DNA of 59,991 nt from Magnetococcales bacterium WMHbinv6 (GTDB taxonomy: Bacteria > Pseudomonadota > Magnetococcia > Magnetococcales > Magnetaquicoccaceae), in the NCBI GenBank assembly GCA_002753135.1, contig PDZV01000024.1, forward strand, positions 1 through 59,991. The letters are read 5' to 3'. The first letter of the stretch is position 1, and every line of letters starts with the position of its first letter. The notes below the pieces were generated by a model, which saw nothing but the letters and a program-made list of their open reading frames with translations, searched no databases and had not been told where the DNA came from. This document shows positions 52,763-59,991 of this stretch, in pieces. A program made the position numbers and the translations under genes.

Positions 52763-53863
52763 TCAATCCTCCGCCTCGCCGACCAGCATGCCCATCAATA
52801 GTGCCAGTTGGCCTGCCAGAGAGCGATAAATCTCCTCGTATTGTGCCATACACTCCGCCTGCTCCATACCTTCGGACGGCGGCATGCCAACCTGCCACTC
52901 CAGCACGGTGGTGTGGAACGGGATAGCCCAACCCGACTGTTTGACCACATCCTGAAATGAAATGATGATGTTGACATCTTCCAGGTCAGGCAGAATCTGT
53001 TCCATGTTGACAGGGCGCACCTTGTGCGTGGTCAAGCCGTTGTTCTGCATAAAATCAGCGAGTGGTTGACCGATGGTTCCGGTCACAGTGCGCCCGGCAC
53101 TGCGAAAACCGGCCAACTCTCCATAGCCCTTGCGGGCGACCGCCTCAGCCAGAGGGGCCAGGACGGTGCCGTCTTGATCCACAAACAGTATCTCCTGCCG
53201 CCGCGTTGGCACGATTTCGCCTGCCAGAATGAACAGAATCTCTTCGCAAACATTGGCGGCCCGATTGATGACCCGTTCCAGCATGTAGGCGATGCTTTGC
53301 AAATCCAACAGACGTATGGCCATCTCCCTGCCGCCACCGCCATCACAGGAGTCGATCAAATCCTGAAAAATCAACTCCAGATCAATGCCACCCTGCTTGG
53401 AGGCGAGGTGGGTGGAGCGGGCCAGTTGCACATTTTCGCTGGCAAAAGCCTGCATGCTCAATTGGAGAATTTCCTGGGCATGTTTGGCCATCTTCTGCAG
53501 ATCGTGCTGCACCTTTCCTTCGGGAGCGTGGTGCATGTGAATCGCTTCCCGGGAGATTGTGCGGGCATAGTCACCGACCCGTTCCAACTCCATGACCATC
53601 TGAATGACTGAGGTCACCATGCGCAGATGGCCAGCACTGGGCAGATGGCGGGCAATGAAGGTATGGCATTGTTTGTTCAGTCGAAGACATTGGCGGTTGA
53701 TGGGAAAATCCCGCAGAACGGTCAGACTGGCCAGTTGATCATCACCGTTGAACAGGGCGCTCACACTGTCCGCAAGCGCCTGGATGACCATTTCTCCCAG
53801 TTTGCTGACCTCTTTTTTGATTTCCGCAATATCGTTTTGCAGTTTTTGTTCATAAATAGGCAT
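52763..53863 (-). CDS. PhoU-like protein fused to an inactive LMW phosphatase/ArsC-like domain
   Basis: The first 220 residues are PhoU-like helical bundles (MPIYEQKLQNDIAEIKKEV, MVMELERVGDYARTISREA, LERVINRAANVCEEILFI), the negative regulator that links Pst to PhoR. The remaining 145 residues resemble the low-molecular-weight tyrosine phosphatase/arsenate reductase fold: ILFVDQDGTVLAPLAEAV aligns with the P-loop strand and helix (normally FxCxxNxxRSxxAE), then GFRSAGRTVTG with SAG and DFMQNNGLTTHKVRPVN. The catalytic Cys is Asp229 and the P-loop Arg is Leu235, so this domain cannot work as a phosphatase or reductase. It may sense a ligand or bind a partner. It sits between pstS and pstC, one base from pstC. 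ATG 53863 begins the family N-terminus. Confidence 0.82.
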   Translation of the reverse strand: MPIYEQKLQNDIAEIKKEVSKLGEMVIQALADSVSALFNGDDQLASLTVLRDFPINRQCLRLNKQCHTFIARHLPSAGHLRMVTSVIQMVMELERVGDYARTISREAIHMHHAPEGKVQHDLQKMAKHAQEILQLSMQAFASENVQLARSTHLASKQGGIDLELIFQDLIDSCDGGGGREMAIRLLDLQSIAYMLERVINRAANVCEEILFILAGEIVPTRRQEILFVDQDGTVLAPLAEAVARKGYGELAGFRSAGRTVTGTIGQPLADFMQNNGLTTHKVRPVNMEQILPDLEDVNIIISFQDVVKQSGWAIPFHTTVLEWQVGMPPSEGMEQAECMAQYEEIYRSLAGQLALLMGMLVGEAED

Positions 53864-53932
53864 GTTCAGACCATTTCCGTATTGGGTGTCAATTGGCAAC
53901 CAATTGCATTGTATTGCCACGCTTGCTGATGG

Positions 53933-54802
53933 TTATTTGCAGGCAACAGGCTTGGCCGGAGCATACCCCTTTTTGCTGACCAGGCATTGGCCCTGCTGAC
54001 TCATTACCCAATCCAGATAGGTTTTGATTTCACCAGTTGGCTCGCCATTGGTATACATGAACAGCGGGCGAGCAATAGGATAGGTTTTATTGACAGCACT
54101 CTCCATGGAGGGGGCAACGGCTGGTGAGGAGTCATCTTTTTTGATGTTCAGCATTTTGCTGCTCTGATCGGCGTAGGCCATGCCACTGTAGCCGATGGCA
54201 CAGGGGGTTTTGCCCACCAGATCCACCACATCTTTGGAACCGTGCATGTCACGGGTACCCATGATGAAATCTTTTTTGTGCAACACCGCCTCGCGAAAAT
54301 ATTCGTAGGTGCCTGAATTGTTCTGACGCGAGATCAGGATGATTTTTTGACCTTTGCAACCTGGCACCTCCACGCCCAACTGTTTCCAATTGTTCAGGTC
54401 GCCGCCATCGCCATACATGCGGGCAAGGTTGGCCAAAGTAATCTCATTCAGGGGATTGCTCTTGTGAACGAATACGCCCAGCGCATCATAGCCGATCACC
54501 AGTTCCCGTGGATGAATATTGTTTTTTGCCGCCATTTTGATCTCTTTTTCTTCGATGATCCGGCTGGAGTTGGCAATATCAACCGTGCCGTTGATCATGG
54601 CTGCGATACCGGTGCCACTGCCCCCTCCGGTGACGGCGATGGCCACCTCCGGTTTGATTTTTTGGTACTCTTCGGCCAACGACTGGGCAACATTGACCAG
54701 GGTGTCGGATCCTTTGTTCTGGATCATTGTTCCTGCCGTGGCGGTGGAACCAACGGACATTGCAGTGGCAACAGCAACGATAACGGCATAGTACTTATTC
54801 AT
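53933..54802 (-). CDS. pstS: Periplasmic phosphate-binding protein PstS
   Basis: A 289-residue binding protein with signal peptide MNKYYAVIVAVATAMSVGST and a likely cut near residue 24. The mature start IQNKGSDTLVNVAQSLAEEY, the TGGGSGTGIAAMINGTVDIA phosphate loop and SRQNNSGTYEYFREAVL are typical of PstS. No lipobox Cys follows the signal, so it is soluble in the periplasm. GAGGA precedes ATG 54802. It is the first gene of the Pho operon. Confidence 0.95.
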   Translation of the reverse strand: MNKYYAVIVAVATAMSVGSTATAGTMIQNKGSDTLVNVAQSLAEEYQKIKPEVAIAVTGGGSGTGIAAMINGTVDIANSSRIIEEKEIKMAAKNNIHPRELVIGYDALGVFVHKSNPLNEITLANLARMYGDGGDLNNWKQLGVEVPGCKGQKIILISRQNNSGTYEYFREAVLHKKDFIMGTRDMHGSKDVVDLVGKTPCAIGYSGMAYADQSSKMLNIKKDDSSPAVAPSMESAVNKTYPIARPLFMYTNGEPTGEIKTYLDWVMSQQGQCLVSKKGYAPAKPVACK

Positions 54803-55231
54803 TCGTATTTCCTCATGAGCAGGCAATTGATCCGCAGGACAGCACGCTGTATTTTTTGTGCCGGGTTGTTGTCCCGACCTTTCTTGTGAGCTACGGTATC
54901 AGCCAGTTATGAAGTTATCATCTCGGAGTTGTAACAAATTTGTGAATTCTGCGCTTTGTCGCCAAAAATGGCTGAAACGTCTGTTCGGGCAAGCAGAATG
55001 ATGCCGCAATGTGAGCCTTCAGGTCAGTTTTGCCGCTGTCAGTTTATTGAAAGTGGTGAAGGCAAGGCAGGGTGGTGCGGAGCAAAAAAGGGTGCGCCGT
55101 AAAAGGCCATGCCTTGCTCTTCGGAGGGTGCTATGTCGGCACCGTGAACGGTGTGCAACACTTTAACAACCGTGACCAGCAACAGCTTGCGACAAGGTGC
55201 CTTCTGTTTTCGTGTGGGAGATTGCCAAGAG
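54803..55231. other. Intergenic region between pstS and acr3
   Basis: About 430 bases without a supported gene. It must hold the pstS promoter on the minus strand and the end of the acr3 transcript. A 6-bp palindromic hairpin (CACCGT at 55140-55145 with ACGGTG at 55148-55153) is the only clear structure. Confidence 0.5.
54909..54937 (-). promoter_or_regulatory. Possible weak Pho box upstream of pstS
   Basis: On the minus strand TTGTTAC, CCGAGAT and ACTTCAT follow one another at an 11-base pitch with the spacers AACT and GATA. The spacing is that of PhoB half-sites (CTGTCAT), but each half matches only about four of seven positions. It lies about 110 bases before the pstS start. Confidence 0.25.
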
Positions 55232-56320
55232 TCAAGAAGAGTGATTTGACATTCCCCGTTGATACCAGTCACGGCTGCGCAGGGTGAGGTGGACCACCGA
55301 AAGCATGACCGGTACCTCCACCAACACCCCAACCACCGTCGCCAGGGCAGCCCCTGAGCTGAAACCAAACAGACCGATGGCCGTGGCCACTGCCAGTTCA
55401 AAAAAATTGCTGGCCCCGATCAGAGCGGAAGGGGCAGCCACGCAGTGGGCTTCGCCAACGCTGCGGTTGAGCAGATAGGCCAGTCCGGCGTTAAAGTAAA
55501 CCTGAATCAGAATCGGCACCGCCAGAAGCAGAATCACCAGCGGTTGGGCCAAAATCTGCTCACCCTGAAAACCGAACAGCAGCACCAGGGTTGCCAACAA
55601 GGCGAGCAGCGAGAAGGGTTGCAGTCGTTTGAGGATGGCCTGCAGCGCTACCTCTCCCCCCGTGGCCAACAGACGCAGCCGCCAACTCTGTGCCACAATC
55701 ACCGGCACGACAATGAACAGAGCCACCGACAACAGCAGCGTCTCCCACGGTACGGTGATCGAGGAGAGCCCGAGCAGCAGGCCGACGAGGGGGGCAAAGG
55801 CCACCACCATGATCAAATCGTTCAGGGCCACCTGACTCAAGGTAAAATGGGGTTCGCCATCGGTGAGATGGCTCCAGACAAAAACCATGGCCGTGCAGGG
55901 GGCGGCAGCCAGAATGATCAGTCCGGCAATATAAGAGTCCAGTTGCTCCGGCGGCAGCCAGGGGCGAAACAGATGGCCGATAAACAACCAGCCCAACAAG
56001 GCCATGGAAAAAGGTTTGACCCCCCAGTTGATGAACAGAGTCACGGCGATGCCGCGCCAATGATCCTTGACCTGATGCAGGGCACGAAAATCAATCTTCA
56101 GCAGCATGGGGATGATCATCAACCAGATCAGCAAAGCCACCGGCAAATTGACCTGCGCCAACTCCAGCGTGCCGATTTTCTGGAAGGGGGCCGGGGCCAG
56201 ATGGCCCAGCACAATGCCGGCAACGATGCACAAAGCGACCCACAGGGTCAGCCACCGTTCAAAAAATCCCATCCGGGCAGTCGCTTTCCGGCGGGCTGCC
56301 ACTTCACAGTGTCCACTCAT
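55232..56320 (-). CDS. acr3: Arsenite efflux transporter, ACR3 family
   Basis: A 362-residue membrane protein with about ten membrane segments that exports arsenite (AsIII) using the proton gradient. ACR3 markers: FINWGVKPFSMALLGWLF, LAAAPCTAMVFVWSHL with the conserved Cys, SQVALNDLIMVVAFAPLVG, and SALIGASNFFELAVATAIG with the NFFELA motif. It lacks the ArsB-type fold. It follows arsC by 21 bases on the minus strand and is therefore fed directly with the product of the reductase. Good AGGAAAC upstream of ATG 56320. Confidence 0.93.
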   Translation of the reverse strand: MSGHCEVAARRKATARMGFFERWLTLWVALCIVAGIVLGHLAPAPFQKIGTLELAQVNLPVALLIWLMIIPMLLKIDFRALHQVKDHWRGIAVTLFINWGVKPFSMALLGWLFIGHLFRPWLPPEQLDSYIAGLIILAAAPCTAMVFVWSHLTDGEPHFTLSQVALNDLIMVVAFAPLVGLLLGLSSITVPWETLLLSVALFIVVPVIVAQSWRLRLLATGGEVALQAILKRLQPFSLLALLATLVLLFGFQGEQILAQPLVILLLAVPILIQVYFNAGLAYLLNRSVGEAHCVAAPSALIGASNFFELAVATAIGLFGFSSGAALATVVGVLVEVPVMLSVVHLTLRSRDWYQRGMSNHSS

Positions 56321-56341
56321 CGTCTGTTTCCTGAAAAAGTG

Positions 56342-56851
56342 TTATTCCGCATCGTTTTCACTCTGGGCAATGCTGTGGGCGGCCTGCTGCAGTTCTGCCG
56401 CCGAGAGGCTCTCCAGCGGCAAGGCCAAAAACCGTTCGATCCGTTGTTGCAGAAGGGCAGCAACCTGGGCAAAAATCGGCAACGCCTCTGCCGTCGACTT
56501 GCCCGCAGCCAATGCCCCCGGTTCTGCAACGCCCCAATGGGCCTTGCGTGGTCCACCTGGCCAGATCGGACAGATTTCGCCCGCCGCCTGATCGCAGACG
56601 GTGATTGTGAGGTTCATCCGTGGCGCATCCGGCAGGGTGAAGGTATCCCAATCTTTGCTGCGCAGGGAGTCGGTGGCAATCCCTGCCTGTTGCAGCACGG
56701 CCAAAGCCAGCGGATGCACCGTCCCGCTGGGATGGCTGCCCGCCGAATAGCCGCGCACTCTGCCCGCAGCCAGATGGTTAAGCAACGCCTCTGCCATGAT
56801 ACTGCGGGCGGAATTGTGGGTGCAAAGAAACAGAACGTGGATTCCAGACAT
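56342..56851 (-). CDS. arsC: Arsenate reductase ArsC, LMW phosphatase type
   Basis: A 169-residue reductase of arsenate to arsenite. The P-loop CTHNSARS with the CX5R motif lies near residues 10-17, and the redox Cys pair of the thioredoxin-coupled class is in VCDQAAGEICPIWPGGPRKA, followed by HWGVAEP with the usual Pro/His context. Unlike Staphylococcus ArsC (CX6C) the pair here is spaced CX7C. The C-terminus has about 30 extra Ala/Leu-rich residues (LSAAELQQAAHSIAQS). GAGGAG precedes ATG 56851. First gene of the minus-strand half of the ars locus. Confidence 0.93.
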   Translation of the reverse strand: MSGIHVLFLCTHNSARSIMAEALLNHLAAGRVRGYSAGSHPSGTVHPLALAVLQQAGIATDSLRSKDWDTFTLPDAPRMNLTITVCDQAAGEICPIWPGGPRKAHWGVAEPGALAAGKSTAEALPIFAQVAALLQQRIERFLALPLESLSAAELQQAAHSIAQSENDAE

Positions 56852-56964
56852 TTTTTCTCCTCTTGCCCGTTACGGTTGTTCCATAGAGCTGCATCTGAAT
56901 CAGGATGGCAGGCATCGTTGGAGAAAAGGGAGTGCCAGCCACGCTACAAATATTCGATGGGACA

Positions 56965-56993
56965 AATATACTGCTTGACATATATATGGTCAA
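56965..56993 (-). promoter_or_regulatory. Promoter for arsC-acr3
   Basis: On the minus strand TTGACC (56988-56993) is separated by 17 bases from TATATT (56965-56970), near-consensus sigma-70 elements. The transcript would start near 56958 with a leader of about 107 bases. It overlaps the plus-strand promoter almost completely. Confidence 0.65.
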
Positions 56994-56996
56994 GCA
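56972..56996. promoter_or_regulatory. Operator-like inverted repeat between the two ars promoters
   Basis: TGCTTGAC (56972-56979) and GTCAAGCA (56989-56996) are perfect reverse complements around a 9-base AT-only-but-one spacer (ATATATATG). Both arms contain the -35 boxes of the divergent promoters, so one bound dimer would shut both. An ArsR-type repressor is the obvious candidate, but no arsR gene is in the window. Confidence 0.7.
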
Positions 56997-57002
56997 TATA
57001 TT
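56975..57002 (+). promoter_or_regulatory. Promoter for the GAPDH-arsJ genes
   Basis: TTGACA (56975-56980) and TATATT (56997-57002) are 16 bases apart, a near-consensus sigma-70 promoter. Transcription would start near 57009, giving a leader of about 80 bases. Confidence 0.7.
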
Positions 57003-57088
57003 TTTCCCTCAGAGATCATGTTGACAGCCATCAACGGCAGTGGCACCCTTGATCGGGGTTTCATCCAACGTATGGGAGAATAAAAACA

Positions 57089-58102
57089 ATGGCAATTCGA
57101 GTGGGCATCAACGGTTTTGGGCGCATGGGACGGTTGGGATTGCGGGCGGCATGGGGGCGTTTGCCGGAGTTGGAATTTGTACATGTCAACGAAATTTTGG
57201 GCGATGCCGCCTGTGCTGCTCATCTGCTGCAATTTGACTCGGTGCATGGCCGCTGGCAACAGGAGGTCAGTGCCGATGGTTCCGCCATCTCCATTGAGGG
57301 GCGGCGTATTGGTTATAGTAGCTCGCCGACCGTTGATGGTGTCGATTGGCAGGGGCTGGGGGTTGATCTGGTGTTGGAGTGTACCGGCAAGTTTAAAACC
57401 ATGGCGGCGCTGCAGCCCTATTTTGCTGCCGGGGTAAAAAAGGTGGTGGTCGCCTGTCCGGTCAAAGAGGCGCAGGCGCTGAATGTGGTCGTCGGGGTCA
57501 ATCACCATCTCTACGAGCCTGACAAACACCAGGTGGTGACCGCTGCCTCCTGCACCACCAACTGCCTGGCACCGGTGGTCAAGGTGATGCTGGATAAAAT
57601 TGGCATCGTGCGTGGTTCGATGACCACCATTCACAACATCACCAATACTCAAACCATTATCGACAGCGGCCACAAGGATTTGCGCCGTGCCCGGGCCAAC
57701 TCGCTCTCTCTGATTCCCACCAGCACCGGTTCGGCCAAAGCCATCACGCAGATTTTTCCCGAATTGACCGGCAAAATCAACGGCACGGCGGTTCGGGTGC
57801 CCCTGCTCAACGCCTCGTTGACCGACATGGTCTTTGAAACCCCCCGCGCCACCACGGTGGAAGAGGTCAATGGTTGCCTCAAAGAGGCGGCCATGGGTGA
57901 ACTGCAAGGCGTTCTCGGCTATGAGGAGCGGCCTTTGGTCTCCATCGACTACAACAATGATACCCGCTCCTCCATCGTCGACGCTTTGTCGACCATGGTG
58001 ATCGATGGCACCCATGTCAAAATTCTCTCCTGGTACGACAACGAGGTCGGTTACGCCAACCGTTTGGTGGAACTGGCCGCTCAGGTGGCCCGCTCCCTGT
58101 AA
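57089..58102 (+). CDS. gapdh: ArsJ-associated glyceraldehyde-3-phosphate dehydrogenase
   Basis: A 337-residue GAPDH. With arsenate in place of phosphate it makes 1-arseno-3-phosphoglycerate, which ArsJ exports. NAD-binding start: [20 protein letters not shown]; catalytic Cys155 in [11 protein letters not shown]; nearby [34 protein letters not shown], and the C-terminal [12 protein letters not shown]. The segment [11 protein letters not shown] replaces the THAYTNDQ of housekeeping GAPDHs and is typical of the ars-linked clade. GGGAG lies before the ATG. arsJ follows 68 bases downstream on the same strand. Confidence 0.92.
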   Translation: MAIRVGINGFGRMGRLGLRAAWGRLPELEFVHVNEILGDAACAAHLLQFDSVHGRWQQEVSADGSAISIEGRRIGYSSSPTVDGVDWQGLGVDLVLECTGKFKTMAALQPYFAAGVKKVVVACPVKEAQALNVVVGVNHHLYEPDKHQVVTAASCTTNCLAPVVKVMLDKIGIVRGSMTTIHNITNTQTIIDSGHKDLRRARANSLSLIPTSTGSAKAITQIFPELTGKINGTAVRVPLLNASLTDMVFETPRATTVEEVNGCLKEAAMGELQGVLGYEERPLVSIDYNNDTRSSIVDALSTMVIDGTHVKILSWYDNEVGYANRLVELAAQVARSL

Positions 58103-58170
58103 GATGCGGCAAGCCCATTTTGACCCGCCGGGAGGTGGTTCCTCCCGGCCAAGCAGGTTGCGAGGTGCCC

Positions 58171-59394
58171 ATGACGACGGAAGGCAATCCCCCTCTCGGA
58201 TTTCGTATTTATCTGATCATCACCCTGGCCTATTGGGCGTTTACCCTGACGGACGGGGCCATCCACATGTTGGTGGTGCTGCATTTTCACCATCTGGGCT
58301 TCAGCCCAATTGCCATCGCCTTTCTGTTTCTTTTTTATGAAATTTTCGGCATTTTAACCAACGCCGTCGGCGGCTGGATTGCCAGCCGCATCGGTCTGAA
58401 CCGCACCATGATCATCGGCGGAATCTTGCAGGTTTTTGCCCTGGGCATGCTGGCCATGGATCCGCTCTGGTTGACGGTGCCCTATGTGATGACCGCCATG
58501 GCCCTCTCCGGCATTGCCAAAGATCTTAACAAAATGAGTGCCAAAGCCGGGGTCAAGTTGGTGACGCCCAAGGGGGCGGATGCCGAATCCCGCCTGTTCA
58601 AATGGGCTGCCGTGTTGACTGGCTCAAAAAATACCCTCAAGGGGGCTGGTTTTTTTCTCGGGGCGCTGCTGTTGCAGTTGTGGGGCTTTCAGATGACGTT
58701 GGCCGCGCTGGCGGCAACGCTGCTCCTGGTCTATCTCATCGCCTGGCTGGTGTTGCCCGGCAGCATGGGTATGTCGAAAAGCAAGGCAAAAATCAGCCAG
58801 ATTTTTGCCAACAGTCGGGAGATCAATCTGCTTTCAGCCGCCCGTTTCTTTTTGTTCGGTTCGCGGGATGTCTGGTTTGTGGTCGGCTTGCCGGTTTTTC
58901 TGCAATCGGTGGTGGGTTGGAACCATGTGTTTGTCGGCAGTTTTCTCGCCCTGTGGGTGGTCTGTTATGGTTTTGTTCAGGCGGCGGCTCCTTTGTTGTT
59001 TCGCGGTGAACGCCATCCGAGTGGGGGCACCGCCCGCAACGTCGCCTTTTTGCTGGCCCTTTTTCCGGCAGGTATTGCCCTGGCCCTGGAGTCGGGCTTC
59101 GACCCGGCCACGGCCCTGGTCGCCGGATTGGCCGCCTTTGGGATTGTTTTTGCCATCAACTCTTCGGTCCACTCTTATCTGATCCTCTCCTATTCGGACA
59201 ACGATAAGGTGGCGATGAACGTCGGTTTCTACTACAGCGCCAACGCCGCTGGCCGACTCACCGGCACCTTGCTCTCCGGCTGGGTCTTTCAGACACAAGG
59301 GTTGAGTGGCTGTTTGTGGTGGTCCACAGGCTTTGTACTCTGCGCTGCTTTGCTCTCGGTATTGCTGCCCAATAAAGCAGTTGAGGGGGGCTGA
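58171..59394 (+). CDS. arsJ: ArsJ, 1-arseno-3-phosphoglycerate efflux permease (MFS)
   Basis: A 407-residue major facilitator protein with about 10-12 membrane segments. ArsJ motifs: the N-terminal LIITLAYWAFTLTDGAIHML, LFYEIFGILTNAVGGWIAS, DLNKMSAKAGVKLVTPKGA and GSKNTLKGAGFFLGALLL. It exports the unstable arseno-sugar-acid ester made by the adjacent GAPDH, which then releases arsenate outside. The frame is open 17 codons further upstream (58120), but GAGGTG before ATG 58171 and the family N-terminus favour the shorter form. Confidence 0.93.
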   Translation: MTTEGNPPLGFRIYLIITLAYWAFTLTDGAIHMLVVLHFHHLGFSPIAIAFLFLFYEIFGILTNAVGGWIASRIGLNRTMIIGGILQVFALGMLAMDPLWLTVPYVMTAMALSGIAKDLNKMSAKAGVKLVTPKGADAESRLFKWAAVLTGSKNTLKGAGFFLGALLLQLWGFQMTLAALAATLLLVYLIAWLVLPGSMGMSKSKAKISQIFANSREINLLSAARFFLFGSRDVWFVVGLPVFLQSVVGWNHVFVGSFLALWVVCYGFVQAAAPLLFRGERHPSGGTARNVAFLLALFPAGIALALESGFDPATALVAGLAAFGIVFAINSSVHSYLILSYSDNDKVAMNVGFYYSANAAGRLTGTLLSGWVFQTQGLSGCLWWSTGFVLCAALLSVLLPNKAVEGG

Positions 59395-59617
59395 AAGGGG
59401 TGTCATCAACCTCTGCGTATCAGATAATTAAACTATTACCATATGTTAATAACGGGGCGGTCGGGGATGATGATTGCAATGAGGGAGAAAATCTGTTATA
59501 TCTGGGTCTAACAAGTGCGTCATATATCATCGCCCGGCTGTGGAATGGGTCAATAAAAGCAGGATCACTTTGACCAGGCCGGGTTAGACAAACCCCTGGA
59601 TAGACAGGAGAACCTCT
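59395..59617. other. Non-coding region after arsJ
   Basis: About 220 bases with an AT-rich part near 59424-59450 and TTGACC at 59570-59575. I see no gene, clear terminator or full promoter. Confidence 0.4.
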
Positions 59618-59881
59618 ATGTCCGAAAACGAAAACAGTTCTGTGACTTTATGCGATGCGGTGCAGGTGGAAGTGGGTGAAACCGGCTTCAGCGTCTGCCG
59701 CACCGATCACCCGGTGGTGGGAGAATGCCTGTTGGAAGGCATTCAGGATTTGGGCGAAGCCATGCGCATGGTGGAACGGCTCAACCAGGAAGGGGAAGAG
59801 GCCGCTGCCAGTTGTGCCGGTGCCCATGGTGCAGCCGCCTTGCCCTGCCTGACTGCCTTGCAGGCGTTGGCAGCCTCTTAA
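59618..59881 (+). CDS. Small acidic protein of unknown function
   Basis: An 87-residue protein without recognised domain. It is acidic, with three Cys (two in the first third), a pattern VEVGETGFSVCRTDHPVVGE followed by a helix EGIQDLGEAMRMVERLNQEG, and an Ala-rich, slightly hydrophobic end. No signal peptide. GGAG lies 9 bases before the ATG, which supports expression. No operon partner is visible inside the window. Confidence 0.6.
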   Translation: MSENENSSVTLCDAVQVEVGETGFSVCRTDHPVVGECLLEGIQDLGEAMRMVERLNQEGEEAAASCAGAHGAAALPCLTALQALAAS

Positions 59882-59991
59882 TCCTGCTCCCTTTTTCTGA
59901 CTAATGGAATGGACCCACCCCTCCCAACGGCATCCAAAAGGTGCCAGAATGAGTGAGCAGTCAATCAACTCATACAAAAGAAGGGGAGGGT
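59882..59991. other. Right edge of the window
   Basis: About 110 bases without a complete gene. The last bases contain GAAGGGGAGGG, which may be the Shine-Dalgarno of a gene that starts just outside. A short frame from ATG 59949 is open to the edge, but it contains this purine run and is probably not coding. Confidence 0.35.

Noticed and set aside
55039-55401. 120-codon minus-strand frame overlapping the end of acr3
   Set aside because: Most of it overlaps acr3 in another frame and the rest has low-complexity Pro/His ends; no start signal.
1-59991. CRISPR arrays, tRNA/rRNA genes, intact insertion sequences, prophage genes
   Set aside because: I looked for regular spacer-repeat patterns, cloverleaf-like sequences and transposase motifs and found none beyond the Rpn genes.

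Overview
The window looks like chromosome of a Gram-negative, probably proteobacterial, free-living bacterium. It encodes many signal peptides and two-component systems, a PhoB/PhoR-controlled Pst system, queuosine and thiamine genes, and a chemoreceptor-like protein. The mix (a giant secreted mosaic protein, an octapeptide-repeat protein, many sensor kinases) is reminiscent of magnetotactic Magnetococcales-type genomes. That is only an impression; no marker gene here settles it. I saw no rRNA, tRNA, CRISPR array or intact insertion sequence.

Layout. (1) 1-13.5 kb: the 3' end of a giant gene, probably for a secreted or surface protein. It is built from seven predicted seven-bladed beta-propellers of at least three repeat families, CADG-type Ig-like modules, two RTX-like patches and an EF-hand-rich C-terminus. 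(2) 13.6-22.5 kb: an accessory stretch that looks AT-richer than the rest, with two Rpn-family nuclease/transposase-like genes, a remnant of a sigma-54 activator, a SNF2 helicase paired with a SWIM zinc-finger protein that carries an H-NS-type C-terminus, and an FkbM methyltransferase. (3) 22.6-28.7 kb: a signalling operon of a periplasmic solute-binding protein, a sensor kinase, a CheY-like regulator and a hybrid kinase, with no transporter genes. (4) 28.9-32.8 kb: one protein of about 155 octapeptide repeats. (5) 32.8-40.2 kb: rlmM, a DUF4139 protein, a Fic AMPylase whose start codon lies in a 13-bp inverted repeat, and a large double-cache chemoreceptor-like protein. (6) 40.3-45.8 kb, minus strand: a tightly packed run fba, caspase-like, SUMF1, queD, queE, thiE. 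(7) 46.0-54.8 kb: a small unknown gene, then a complete minus-strand phosphate operon pstS, phoU-like fusion, pstC, pstA, two pstB, phoB, phoR. (8) 55.2-59.4 kb: a divergent arsenic locus, acr3 and arsC on one side, a dedicated GAPDH and arsJ on the other, with overlapping face-to-face promoters. (9) A small unknown gene closes the window.

How the parts fit. The phosphate and arsenic loci are adjacent and chemically linked, because arsenate enters through phosphate transporters. The arsenic locus encodes both known routes out: reduction and arsenite efflux (ArsC/Acr3), and arsenylation to 1-arseno-3-phosphoglycerate followed by export (GAPDH/ArsJ). The Pho operon has two unusual parts. The two PstB ATPases have complementary defects, as expected of a heterodimer with one consensus and one degenerate ATP site. 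The PhoU-like protein carries a C-terminal low-molecular-weight phosphatase/ArsC-like domain that has lost its catalytic Cys and Arg. Other features most likely to be new are the octapeptide-repeat protein, the exported caspase homologue with His replaced by Trp next to a SUMF1 protein, the SWIM/H-NS fusion, and the hairpin on the fic start codon.
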